Part shown: positions 1 through 10,900 of the stretch, one piece after another
Layout: every line of letters begins with the position of its first letter
Position numbering within the stretch: position 1 is the stretch's first letter
NCBI GenBank assembly: GCA_921293015.1
Contig: OV121088.1
Coordinates: forward strand, 20,311,645-20,375,644
DNA: 64,000 nucleotides
Direction: 5' to 3'
Source of the DNA: Phorcus lineatus
Taxonomy: Eukaryota; Mollusca; Gastropoda; Trochida; Trochidae
The notes under the pieces: model-generated
Database searches by the model: none
The model's input: the letters and a program-made list of their open reading frames with translations, nothing else
Told to the model about the DNA's origin: nothing
Position numbers and translations under genes: made by a program

Positions 1-955
1 GCAGGTAGAAGATAACTGGAGCTGGTAGAATTTAAAAGCTTATAATTATATCATCAGTAACTATTCATGCTCCATGGGATTTCGTGTTGCTCAGTTTTCA
101 TTGAAAACAATGTCATGTATCTAGCAATGTTTTTCTTAGATAATTGCCTTTTATTTACCTAATCCCTGTTGGAAATGTGTCTGAATTTGTTTAACATGAT
201 CCCTGAAAGTTTTCATTTTTTAAAAAAAAAATGTAATTTAATTCAATTTTTTTTAACAAAAGATAACTCAAAAGACGTTTTGCTTATCTGAATTACAATT
301 GCCTTTGTTGGTTTTAAAGAGAGTAAGCGTTTGAAATTGATCCATGAATTTGATTTTGTTTTAAAAGATAAGTGCTAAATGTAAAACTGAATTCATCTGT
401 TGTTTAAGAACTAATTGTTGATTGAATATGCATTATTCAAAGCAAAATTAGCAAAATATTTGTTTAACAGAATATACACCTTACCGTCAGCCGCCAACCC
501 TCACCGCGGAACACGCCTACAGACTAGTTCACACCTTATTCACGTAACACCATTTTGAAAACGAGATTGAGGCTAGGAACGCAAACAGAGCGATCAGCAT
601 GATGGCGTATTGTTTGTGTCTGCAGCAGTGCCGTAGTGCATTAACAATTCCATTATAATTAGTTACAACACAACTTTTGTTGTTCCCGACAGTAATTAAT
701 TAAGCCAGAAAAGCAGTGGATCATAAATTTTAATTTTGCAAGTGTTTTTCTTATTTTCTTAAGAAAATATAGAACTATAAGTTTAAAGCCTGATGTTAAC
801 ACACTTCTGAATTAAACCCAGCAAATCTTATGACAGCAAATCTAACAGTATCCATTCCTGATTTAATCAAAATGATTCATAATATCCAAATCACATTATG
901 TTCTACCAAGTAAAAGTTTAGCAACTGGTGCAGTTGCCATTAGAAAATATGACTT
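1..955. other. AT-rich non-coding sequence, nothing recognised
   Basis: No exon, inverted repeat or family member was recognised. A GC-richer patch at 480-610 (CCGTCAGCCGCC, ACCGCGGAACACG) has no open frame that I can support. Confidence 0.5.
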
Positions 956-959
956 CATG

Positions 960-1085
960 AGCCTTCATGCAAACAAAATTAAGCGCTGACCTGAATGTTT
1001 TGAAAAATAATACATTTGTCTTATGTGAAATTTAAGTTCTATTTTTCTTTCTTTTTTCCGTTTAATCAACAATCTGAACCCTTGA
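960..1085. repeat. Dispersed repeat, partner at 49185-49310
   Basis: Shares the run from TTCATGCAAAC through TTAAGCGCT and ACATTTGTCTTATGTG to the TTTCTTTC tract with 49185-49310, which directly follows the Gypsy integrase remnant. It could be a fragment of that element's LTR or 3' region. Confidence 0.55.
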
Positions 1086-1312
1086 AAATTAACTTTGCCA
1101 TGATCTTCTGGCGAGATTCGAGTAGCACACTTTGTTTTTCTCACGATTACTTATTATCGCTGCGGTTCTCCTGGAAATTTATTTCATACCAGTAGTGTCA
1201 GTTCAATGCTTGTTTTTTTTGGTTCCGGATGTCGCTAAGCTACAAAGTTTTGTTTCGCAAACATGCAAACATTGATAATGTCTATTGTCCAAAAATTAGC
1301 ATAACAATCTTT

Positions 1313-1620
1313 CAGTTTTCCCCAATCCCCACCGCAGGTGCTAATAGCCTAAGGGCACCATCTTCCCTCTCCCACGAGATAACCGGCTCACGCTTCCATT
1401 GTTTGCTTATAAGCGTGCATTCTAACCACATGTACATCCTCCTATTGCACACCCTATCTTCTAAATCGTTAGGCAGATTACAATATGGTAGGGATCATTT
1501 GAAAGAGAAGAAAATTGTTTTCAATTTGATATAAAATACATATATTGCACTACCTGAAATGAAGATACAGCATGTAATGCAAAAAAGGTGATATTTACAT
1601 TAAAACATATATAGTTTTAT
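1313..1620 (+). repeat. Dispersed repeat related to 19560-19835 (inverted) and 20100-20320
   Basis: The run GCTAATAGCCTAAGGGCACC..CTCTCCCACGAGAT..GGGATCATTTGAAAGAGA..GATACAGCATGTAATGCA is the diverged reverse complement of 19560-19835. A weaker third copy lies at 20100-20320. Short open frames inside it are incidental. Confidence 0.65.
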
Positions 1621-1765
1621 ACCATTTTTTCACACCAAATTCTTATGATCTAATCAACGTATTTTATATTTTTCTATATCACAAGAAAGAGAAAAATTTC
1701 TACATGTACAAAAATAGATAAAGACACAGCAAGCGATGCACAAAAAGCTTATTCCTCTGTTCAAA

Positions 1766-2023
1766 TCTAAAACAGCAAGGAGGGCAGTTAGGAGTTAATA
1801 GTGTTTGTTAGGTTAAATAACTAGTATCCATGTATATTGGACGTGATACTTACACCTCTGTGCATTTATAAGACTGTTTTTAGATTTTCATGGAAAACCA
1901 GTATTCACATATATGTCTTTTGGACAAGAAAAGTTAAGATGTTTTGATTTTATATCACCACATATGACATTTAGGTTCGTATCAAAGGTAAATAATATGT
2001 TACGAAAATCACAGAGTGGCTCT
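1766..2023 (+). mobile_element. TTAA MITE, truncated copy (3' part)
   Basis: Matches the second half of the MITE at 30792-31261 and ends GAGTGGCTCT followed by TTAA (2024-2027). The left half is missing. Confidence 0.85.
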
Positions 2024-2099
2024 TTAACTGAGACAGTGTTCCCATTAACCGGCAAATACCGGCAGTGTTGGCTCAAGGGCGCGTTTTTGACGCACATAA

Positions 2100-2223
2100 C
2101 AGGGGCGTAGGAACAGGGGGGGCTTGGTAAGTAAGCAGTAAGTTTCCTTTTTTTTTTCTTTTTTTTGGTTACAAAATTTCAATCCAAGCCCCCCCCACTT
2201 TCAAATTCGCTCCTACGCCCCTG
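2100..2223. mobile_element. Small MITE with CAGGGGCGTAGGA inverted ends
   Basis: The left tip CAGGGGCGTAGGA (2100-2112) mirrors TCCTACGCCCCTG (2211-2223) exactly. Poly-G and poly-C tracts and an A/T-rich centre lie between. The tips resemble those of several non-autonomous DNA transposons, but the superfamily is not determined. Confidence 0.75.
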
Positions 2224-2637
2224 CATATATTGATATAGGACGCAAGATGTATGTAAACAAGCGTTCTCTTGGACGCAGCATGTCACTGCTCATCAAAACA
2301 AACCACTCACATCTTCCGTTTGAAAACGAAACAGAAACCGGTATTAGAATTCCCTTCCTCACTCACGATAACTATTAGTTTTTAAAAACATTAAATAGGC
2401 TATTATTCATATTTTAAATGTCACAATGGGATTTTTGAAGGTAGGTTGAATTATGAAATATCATTTCTAAAGGACTAACATCGATCTGTTGAGGAACGGA
2501 GTGGGAATTACCGGTCTATTTATAGATTGATGAACCAAACAAGAAAATTACTTTTATTATATTTCGAATGGTGAAATATGCCATTTATCGGTGAAAATAG
2601 TTAGGGTCATTTACGGGGTTTTGGGAAACATAATAAA

Positions 2638-2805
2638 TAGAACATTTGACATTTCTCGTCGAATACCATGAATATTTCATCTCGTGAAGTAGAAAATCGT
2701 ATATTTACACTCGTGGCTACGCCACTTGTGAAAATATAAATTTCTACTTCACTCGATGAAATATCCATGGTATTCGACGAGAAATGTCAAATATCCTCTA
2801 TGTAT
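2638..2805. repeat. Palindromic hairpin repeat (about 168 bp)
   Basis: The arm GACATTTCTCGTCGAATACC near 2648 is mirrored by GGTATTCGACGAGAAATGTC near 2770. The arms continue almost to a small central loop, CACTCGTGGCTACGCCACTTG. It is AT-rich with no open frame. Confidence 0.85.
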
Positions 2806-3385
2806 TCATTTCAATATCAAAGGCAAAATCGTATTAGATATTGCTATGAATGTTCAAGAAATATGCTCAAGATGATGAATATATTCATACTTACATAAAA
2901 TATAACCATCAGTACATTACTGTTAAAAAGAATTCAGTTAGGACATGACAAAGTCGGCAAATCAACTGTGACAATCTACTGGTGGGAACATCCACTTGTT
3001 TAAAGGGGAGACAGGTGTAATAACTTCTGCTCAAAATATTTGTACATTTATTCAAATCAAGGTAACTTATCTAAAAGTAATGTCGATAAAGAACATCATG
3101 AACATAATCAAATATTCTAAAATAAATTCAAGACATTTTGAGTCATTTAAAACATTAATTAACTGTCAACCCATATTCTGTAATAGACTCTTCTAGCACG
3201 GTTTTCATGGAATTAGGTCAAAGCATTTCCTGTCGAATTAGTGGATGGATACAGCTTGGTAACTGCTTCATATTTAGTTACAGAATTGATGTTATTTTAA
3301 GACATTCTAAAATCATAATAGATCAAAATAGCAATGTGTGTACTTTGAGAAATTGATAATGAAAATATAAAAATAGAGCCATGGG
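2806..3385. other. Non-coding AT-rich stretch
   Basis: No coding signal, tandem repeat or inverted repeat seen. Confidence 0.45.
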
Positions 3386-3509
3386 CTCTGTAGCTCATCA
3401 GACTTTTGATAGAAATAGGTGTTTGGGTTTAGACCATGGGGTCATGGGCAGTGTAGGAAAGATAGCCTGTCCCAACGTCCAAGTTATTCACAATCAAATA
3501 AAAACGGCC

Positions 3510-4640
3510 CATTGCCCATTTGGGGTCAAGGGGTCACCGAACCTACAATTCAGAATCCCCATTGTCCAAGGAGTCTTCACACAACTATTAAGCAACCAGA
3601 CCTTTTGGAACTGGAGAAGAAGATGAAAGTAGGATTTTAAGGTTTTGACCCCTGTGACCCCATTTGGGGTCAAGTGGTCACCAAACCTACAATTTAGAAT
3701 CCCCGTTGGCCAAGGAGTCTACACACACCTTTTCAGCTCTCTAGACCTTTTGGAACTAGGGAAAAAGATGAAATTAGGTTTTTTAGGTTTTGACCCCTGT
3801 GACCCCATTTGGGGTCATGGGGTCACCAAACCTACAATTTAGAATCTCCAGTGCCCAAGGAGTCTACACACAATGATTCAGCTCTCTGGACCTTTTGGAA
3901 CTGGAGAAGAAGATGAAATTAGGTTTTTCATGTTTTGACCCCTCTGACCTCATTTGGGGTCATGGGGTCACAAAATCTACAATTCGGAATCCCCATTGTC
4001 CAAGGAGTCTACACACAACTATTAAGCTATCAAGACCTTTTGGAACTGGAGAAGAAGATGAAAGTAGGATTTTAAGGTTTTGACCCCTGTGACCCCATTT
4101 GGGGTCAAGTGGTCACCAAACCTACAATTTAGAATCCCCAGTGTCCAAGGAGTCTTCACACAATTTTTCAGCTCTCTAGACCTTTTGGAACTGGAGAAGA
4201 AGATGAAGTTAGGTTTTTAAGGTTTTGACCCCTGTGACCCCATTTGGGGTCATGGGGTCACCAAACCAACAATTTAGAATCCCCGTTGGCCAAGGAGTCT
4301 ACACACACCTTTTCAGCTCTCTAGGCCTTTTGGAACTGGAGAAGAAGATGAAAATAGGTTTTTCAGGTTTTGACCCATGTGACCTCATTTGGGGTCATGG
4401 GGTCACAAAATCTACAATTTAGAATCCCCATTGGCCAAGAAGTCTACACACAACTTTTCAGCTCTCTAGACCTTTTGGAACTGGAGAAGAAGATTAAAAT
4501 AGATTTTTAAGGTTTTGACCCTTGTGACCCCATTTGGGGTCATGGGGTCACGAAATCTACAATTTAGAATCCCCATTTGCCAAGGAGTATGCACATAAAA
4601 TTTCAGCTCTCTAGAGTCATTGGTTCTGGAGAAGAAGTCG
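3510..4640. repeat. 145-bp tandem repeat array, about eight units
   Basis: The word GGTTTTGACC recurs at 3641, 3786, 3931, 4076, 4221, 4366 and 4511: an exact 145-bp spacing throughout. Each unit includes a palindrome, GTGACCCCATTTGGGGTCA, then CAAGGAGTCTACACACA and CCTTTTGGAACTGGAGAAG. Open frames within it are repeat artefacts. Confidence 0.96.
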
Positions 4641-4656
4641 AAAAAGTGAAAAGTTT

Positions 4657-4708
4657 ACGGATGGACGGACGGACGGACGGACGGACGGACGCCGGACGCC
4701 GGACGCCA
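4657..4708 (+). repeat. (ACGG)n microsatellite and CCGGACG tail
   Basis: A run of GGAC/ACGG tetramers followed by GCCGGACGCCGGACG, joined to the end of the 145-bp array. Confidence 0.95.
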
Positions 4709-4759
4709 TGCCATGCCATAAGCCCATCGGGTCTTTCAGACCTGATGAGCTAAAGATTT

Positions 4760-5400
4760 ATATATATCTGCACTTTGTATTACAGGTAAAAGAATGTGCC
4801 AATATTTACCCATTATGTGGTGGGATATTTAGGTAACTTTATAATATATAAGTTCATGTGGTAAACAATATATGTCAGATCAACAGTTCAAATCAAAACT
4901 TTTAAAATCATGCCTTGATAAATCTAAAAGAAAAGTTACATTGAATTTTTTTTTAGGATTATTCAATTCATTTTCATAGAAACACTTATGATAATTTTGT
5001 TTATGATTAACCTTATCATAAACTTGTCATCACTATTATATTTTTCAAACAAACAGGCTTATTAAGAATTATCTCTGGACATGTCAAGAACTCAAGACTA
5101 GGCTGAAAATAATGCAATTGACTGTTGATGGTTTAAATATTATTAAACTTCACGGGCTTGTTGAATTGTTTGTGGGCTAGTGACATTTTAAAGTTACTAG
5201 CCCGAAGGGCTTGTGGTAGATTTTGGTTAGTTTCTAGCCCTGCAGTTACTGTGTTGTTGGTGTATTTTCTCATGTCTCTAATATGGACCCCTAAAAAGTA
5301 TTTTGGACCCCAACTTTTCTTGTGGAGGGGTCCACATGGACCCCTTAAAAATTAGACCTAGAGCCAGCACTGTACCGGTTATAGACCGATAAAATTTCAC
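4760..5400. other. Non-coding, unidentified repeat fragments
   Basis: Contains CTAGTGACATTTTAAAGTTACTAGCCC (5174-5200 region), a short imperfect inverted repeat, but no recognisable family or exon. Confidence 0.4.
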
Positions 5401-5406
5401 AATGAC

Positions 5407-6410
5407 CAGGTTGGGGAAATCCTGAAATCGACGTATAATACGTCAATCGACGTATAATACGCCGATCTAGGTAGAAAACCATACGTAGATCGACGTATAG
5501 TGAACATTTTGGTCCGATGATTAGTGTACGCCGTTTTCCGAGCATTCGGCAAATGTCTAATCAAACACGCCATGCATCACTTTGCCGATTATATGTAATT
5601 TATAACTTGAAACCCTCCACTTTTTGAGTTTGAAAGCAATAAATATCACCACTGTCCGTAAACAAAGCGTCAAAACGTTAAATAAGAACACAAAAACAAC
5701 CCTAAACTTCCCAAAACTTACGAGAACCACAACATTGACTTTTCATCGACTCGTCTTTTCAAAACCGGAAGTTCTACTAGTCGACAAATTAGTGTATTTT
5801 GATGTCAATTAAAAAATTAGTCCGCCGCACAAGCAAAGTATGGAGGCTGGGAATAAAGTAGTGCCATCAATTTTGCCGAGTTTTGACGTCATCATTTAAG
5901 TTCGAAGGAAAAATTCAATGCAAACATGACGTCAAAACTCGGCAAAATTGATGGCACTACTTTATTCCCAGCCTCCATACTTTGCTTGTGCGGCGGACTA
6001 ATTTTTTAATTGACATCAAAATACACTAATTTGTCGACTAGTAGAACTTCCGGTTTTGAAAAGACGAGTCGATGAAAAGTCAATGTTGTGGTTCTCGTAA
6101 GTTTTGGGAAGTTTAGGGTTGTTTTTGTGTTCTTATTTAACGTTTTGACGTTTTGTTTACGGACAGTGGTGATATTTATTGCTTTCAAACTCAAAAAGTG
6201 GAGGGTTTCAAGTTATAAATTACATATAATCGGCAAAGTGATGCATGGCGTGTTTGATTAGACATTTGCCGAATGCTCGGAAAACGGCGTACACTAATCA
6301 TCGGACCAAAATGTTCACTATACGTCGATCTACGTATGGTTTTCTACCTAGATCGGTATATATACGTCGATTGACGTATTATACGTCGATTTCAGGATTT
6401 CCCCAACCTG
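5407..6410. repeat. 1-kb near-perfect palindrome (fold-back element or long-arm MITE)
   Basis: Left arm 5407-5892 and right arm 5926-6410 are reverse complements over about 485 bp with only scattered differences, for example one G/A change in a GTAAACAAAGCG segment and a few bases near the outer ends. A 33-base spacer separates them. The outer ends are CCAGGTTGGGGAAATCC and its mirror. The two identical 62-residue open frames (5624-5812 plus, 6006-6194 minus) are mirror images created by the palindrome, not genes. The arms contain CpG-rich words such as TATAATACGTCGA. Likely a fold-back transposon or an inverted duplication. Confidence 0.95.
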
Positions 6411-6419
6411 ATGACCGGT

Positions 6420-7820
6420 AAAATAAATGTCTGCCAGTCCCAGGGAGCGGTTAAAATTTAACTAATAAATTCACTTCCTCTACTTATCACCTGAATAATT
6501 TGAAACAGCAATTAAAATACAATCGATTCTACAAAAAAATTTAAAACTCACATTGTTGTAAAGCGAAACTGGATTTCCCCTCGAAGCTATTTTTAGATAT
6601 GTAATCGCGAACCGCTGTTCAATAAATACGTTTCATTGGTCAAGATAATGATGACGTCAAGATGATCAGCCAATCAGCAGAGAGCGTACCGAGCGGGATT
6701 TCCCGCAGTTCGAGCGTGTTATTGCTGGCTTAGGAAGTTAGGAATTACATCGTTTTTGGTTTACACAAGCGTGTTAAGTTTTGATCCAAGAATATGGAGA
6801 TAGCTTCCCAGATTATGTTACCCTTACTAAATAGCCTTGACTATACCCGTGAGCAGTGTTCCAGCTGAAAGCGGTTTCAGCATCCAGATATCAAATTTTG
6901 AAATCGCCTCGCGCCAGTCTCGGAAAACATGATGAACAATTTGAAGTTGCTAAATATGTATTCTAACACAGGCGATGTCGATAGAATCAAGGGGCTATTT
7001 CAATGTAAGAAAAAACGAAAATTGTAACGGCCATGGCCAAATGATAAAAGAATAAATCGGATAAGAACTCTAGTTATCTTCATTTTAATATTTTCAATTT
7101 TACAATCAAGATTCAGGACTTGTAAATTACGATAGGGACTGGTAATTTTTTATGTCACCGGTCCATAGGACTGGCAAATAAAAATGCTAGTGGGAACACT
7201 GCTGAGAAGCAATTTTTTTCACCTGGTTACACTTCCTATCCATTTAATGGCAGAGCGCATTTTCAACATTTTTATATTATAATAAAGAGGAAGGGATAGT
7301 ATTCAAGTCTATATCAAATTAGCAAATTACAATGAGACAATAAAGGAGCGTTAAGGGATGTCGCAATTATCAAAATGTGTTCTTAAATAACTTAGGGTAC
7401 CATCTTTGAACGCTATATATATTCAAAACCAAGTGGTACATATTTATTATTTCTATATCATCATAAAGAAGAAATAAATATTTTCAACTCCATGTAAAAT
7501 TTGCATATATTAGCATCAAAATAAAACATGTGGAAATGATGCAACAAATGTCGTGGTAAGGCGATTATCAAAGTCTGTTTTCACTAGCTATAGCCACCCA
7601 TCTTTTGTTGGTAATAATGCAATACATTGTTATGTTTTATATCTTCATAAAGAAGAATAAATTGCCTTCAATCCATATATAATTTTCATGTATACAATGC
7701 GAATTACTTGATTTATGCAAATGTTTTTGGTTTTTTTTGAAATAAAGACAATTTCTATTATGTGTGAGTGAATTTTTCAGCAGGTATATCACTGTGCCGC
7801 CTGCCCTGGGCTACTAGCTT
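6420..7820. other. Non-coding, repeat-derived
   Basis: 7260-7760 holds several blocks of the type 'TTTATATCNTCATAAAGAAGAA..TTCAATCCATATATAATTT', loosely repeated with each other and with 18900-19480. No coding signal. Confidence 0.4.
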
Positions 7821-7823
7821 CCC

Positions 7824-7990
7824 AGCTAACACGAAACGTTTACAAACGTTTTCTGAAAGTTTCTGAGAACAACGTTATCTTAAAACATTCCAAAGCCGTT
7901 CATAAAACGTTTTTAGAAACGTTTGGGCCATACGTTTTTGGTACGTTTCATAAAAACGTTTTTATAATGTATCTCTGACACCAAATATAA
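7824..7990 (+). repeat. AAACGTTT-rich end repeat, left
   Basis: Dense AAACGTTT and near-variants after AGCTAACAC, in inverted orientation to 14092-14215. Confidence 0.75.
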
Positions 7991-10900
7991 ATGTTGATGT
8001 AAAACATTGTTAAAACATTTTTAAAAAACTTTTAATTATGTTCTAATAAATACGTTGGTGACAATGTAGTACTATAATTAAGTTATTTTGAAATTCATGA
8101 CTATTAAATGAACTAACATCATCAAATTATGAATTTGTTTTAACATTACAGAATTTACTTAATAATAGGCAAAACTTGTATTTTGGAAATGTATTAAGAA
8201 AATCCCGAAACTTCTTCACTTAGCTAGGCTTCCGGTTTTGCGTACATTTTTTACACCTGTGACCTTTCACTCTATTTCATTCCGTAAATATTGTGTTAAC
8301 ATGATTGGTCATTCCATGATTTTTTAATTTAAGCTCCCCAGCCGCATGGGCCAGACAAAAGATCTATAGTTTTTTTTATCATTGTTGTTGTTACAGAGTC
8401 TTCCATTTTGAAAATGACTGAACAGAAAAAAAAAGAAAAAAAATCTTTTACCAAACATAAATGAAAGAAAGTTATTCTGTAATATAAAAAAATATTCACA
8501 TTAATTCATCACTTCTATGAATGGAAAAAGGAAACAGTAGAAACTGCAAGTTAAAACCATAAGGGGATATCTTGGCGTGGCTTTGTGGGCAAATCAACCG
8601 AGGTTCGGACAGTGTATCCATTCAAATATTTTGAAATTCTGCATTATAAAAGATAATTTGAATAAAGTAATATGAGCAAACCAAATTATGAGAAAGTAAT
8701 ATTTTTTTTGGATTTCTATCTTAAAATGCAGAATTGTTGGTAAATTATCCGAAAATAACGGTTTTTATTGCCTATATGAAATCGCCTAAGGTTCTGACAA
8801 TTCTGACCTAACTTTGGACAGTTGCACTTATAATCTTCTTGCATGCGTCCCTAGCTTAAAATATTTATCAAAATGATCTCAGACATTCCAAACCACGCAG
8901 TGAGTAGTTCATGTCCATTAATATCAAGGTTTTTCGGAAACATGAATTAATTTGTCATCCGTCAAGCGCATGCTTTCTGATGTTAAATTCTCCCATCACT
9001 GCCGCTTGCGTTGTTACAGAATTATGACGTCACAAATGAATCACTTTTTAGGCATTTGACGCAAAAACGCTGTACTTGCTAAACCGTATGTGTTAATAAT
9101 TAAACACTTAGTCAAATATGTTAGTCCAATGTTATTGCATGTTTCCAGAACTTTAGTTGGTTGGATTAAAGCATTACAAGTCATATAAGAGAAGATAAAA
9201 AGTGTCCGAAACATGGTCAAAACTGTCCAAAGCAAGGTCATTGACATATTTTCAATATCTCAACATTTACTTAATTATTCCCTTTAAATTACCAATTTTC
9301 AGCACAATTTAACTACGTTTTAACTATTATATATCACAAATTCTCAACTTTGATATGACATTGAACAAGCCGTAAGTAATAATATCACGTTTGGCGCCAT
9401 CACAAATGCTCATGACGTCGTAACGATTACGTCACAAACGAATACTTGGCCACCATGTTTGAGGCCGCCGTAAGGAATCAATGTTAACATTGCGTGTTAT
9501 TCGTACTGGTGTCTCTCCGATCCTTCCTACAGCTATGAGGTAAGTTGTTTTACAACTTTAATGCATACTTTCTATCATTAGAATTTAACACAATCTAAAA
9601 AAATTCTGATTTATGATTATTGTTACAATAAATAGCCTTGATCTCCTCGCAAAGAGGAGCATATGATACAAAATTAGAAGCAAATAGTCTACTGATGTAT
9701 GTCCTAAAACATTATAAGATAGCCATCTATCTAAGACTATTTAAGTTTTCCATGGTATAAGCATTTTTAGTTGTTTCACATCCATTTAAACAACAGTATC
9801 ATTGCTAGGCAGTTTTGTTGTCCCCGGCTTGGCCCCAGAAACAGGGTCAAACTCTTTACAGTGTTATGGCATAGCATTACGTGCTTGATGACGTATCGTC
9901 TGTCAAAAGTGCTGCATGGAGTTTGAAAGGTATTTCGATCAGCTGTTTGCGAGTTCACCGAGTGCAGGCTTTGTGGTTGACGTTCATTTCAGTTGTTTAT
10001 ATAAGATGAATGCAGTGCGTCATTTAAACCTTAGTATATCTAATATTTCAATAAATGATCCTTCAACTCGCGGGTGCGTAGCTTTACCCGCGATCACTGT
10101 GATTACATTTATTACAGAATATATTAAATACTTTACAAATTTGTGTTTCATATAAACAATACAAACATGTTGCTGAAGTTAAAATCATTTAGTAGATTTA
10201 AAGTCTAAATGAATAAACGTTAGGAAACGTCGATGAATGTCAGATATTTCAAATATACAGTGATGAATTGTAGGCATACTGTACAACGGTTACAACTGTA
10301 ACAACGGGTTAGGTATAGTACTCAAACACTTAAAGGGGAACAACAACCCTAGCCTTTCAGACCTAATTGACCAGCAGTTACGTAATTGCCATAGCCGGGA
10401 AAGAGGTCACGTGACACGGACTGGGCGCCGGCCAAGCGGTCATTGTGACAGGGGAATCCCCTTTATGACATGTGATCGTTGATTGGCTTATTCATTTTCG
10501 TTCCTGACACGATACCTGAATTCCAAATTCCAAATTGATTTTATTTTTTCACTACTTTAGAACTTTTATTAACTTAATTTGGGTGTCTATGACATATTCT
10601 AAATCTTATTCCCCCATTCATTGCAAATAACTAAGGCATAGGCCCCACGTCGGCGACATAACACAATGGTGGAAGCAGACGTTAAACTTCAACCCAACAA
10701 CAACACGATGCCTGCAGTCCAAAATGGCTAGCTTCTCTACTATCACATGTCGCTGTGAGAACACCTGCAATCGGTCGACTATAGGGGGAGCATGTCCTTG
10801 CCGTACAGCCGTTGGCTTTTTGTCGATGATTATTGAAAATAAGTAAATATCATGATTTTGGCATTTAAGTGATGAAAATGCAATTATTTCGAAATATATC

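Larger units (their letters stand above)
3391..4752. mobile_element. Pearl/Helentron-like element with 145-bp tandem core
   Basis: Starts TAGCTCATCAGACT and ends with its near mirror AGACCTGATGAGCTA. It contains a tandem core followed by an ACGG microsatellite and then a hairpin-forming tail (GGTCTTTCAGACC). This order (left flank, tandem core, ACGG tract, right flank with hairpin) is that of the non-autonomous pearl/Helentron elements known in bivalves. Assignment is by architecture only. Confidence 0.6.

Noticed and set aside
3381-4422. Several 60-80 residue frames with similar sequence
   Set aside because: Each is a translation of the 145-bp tandem unit.
5624-6194. Two identical 62-residue frames on opposite strands
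   Set aside because: They are mirror images produced by the 1-kb palindrome, not a gene pair.
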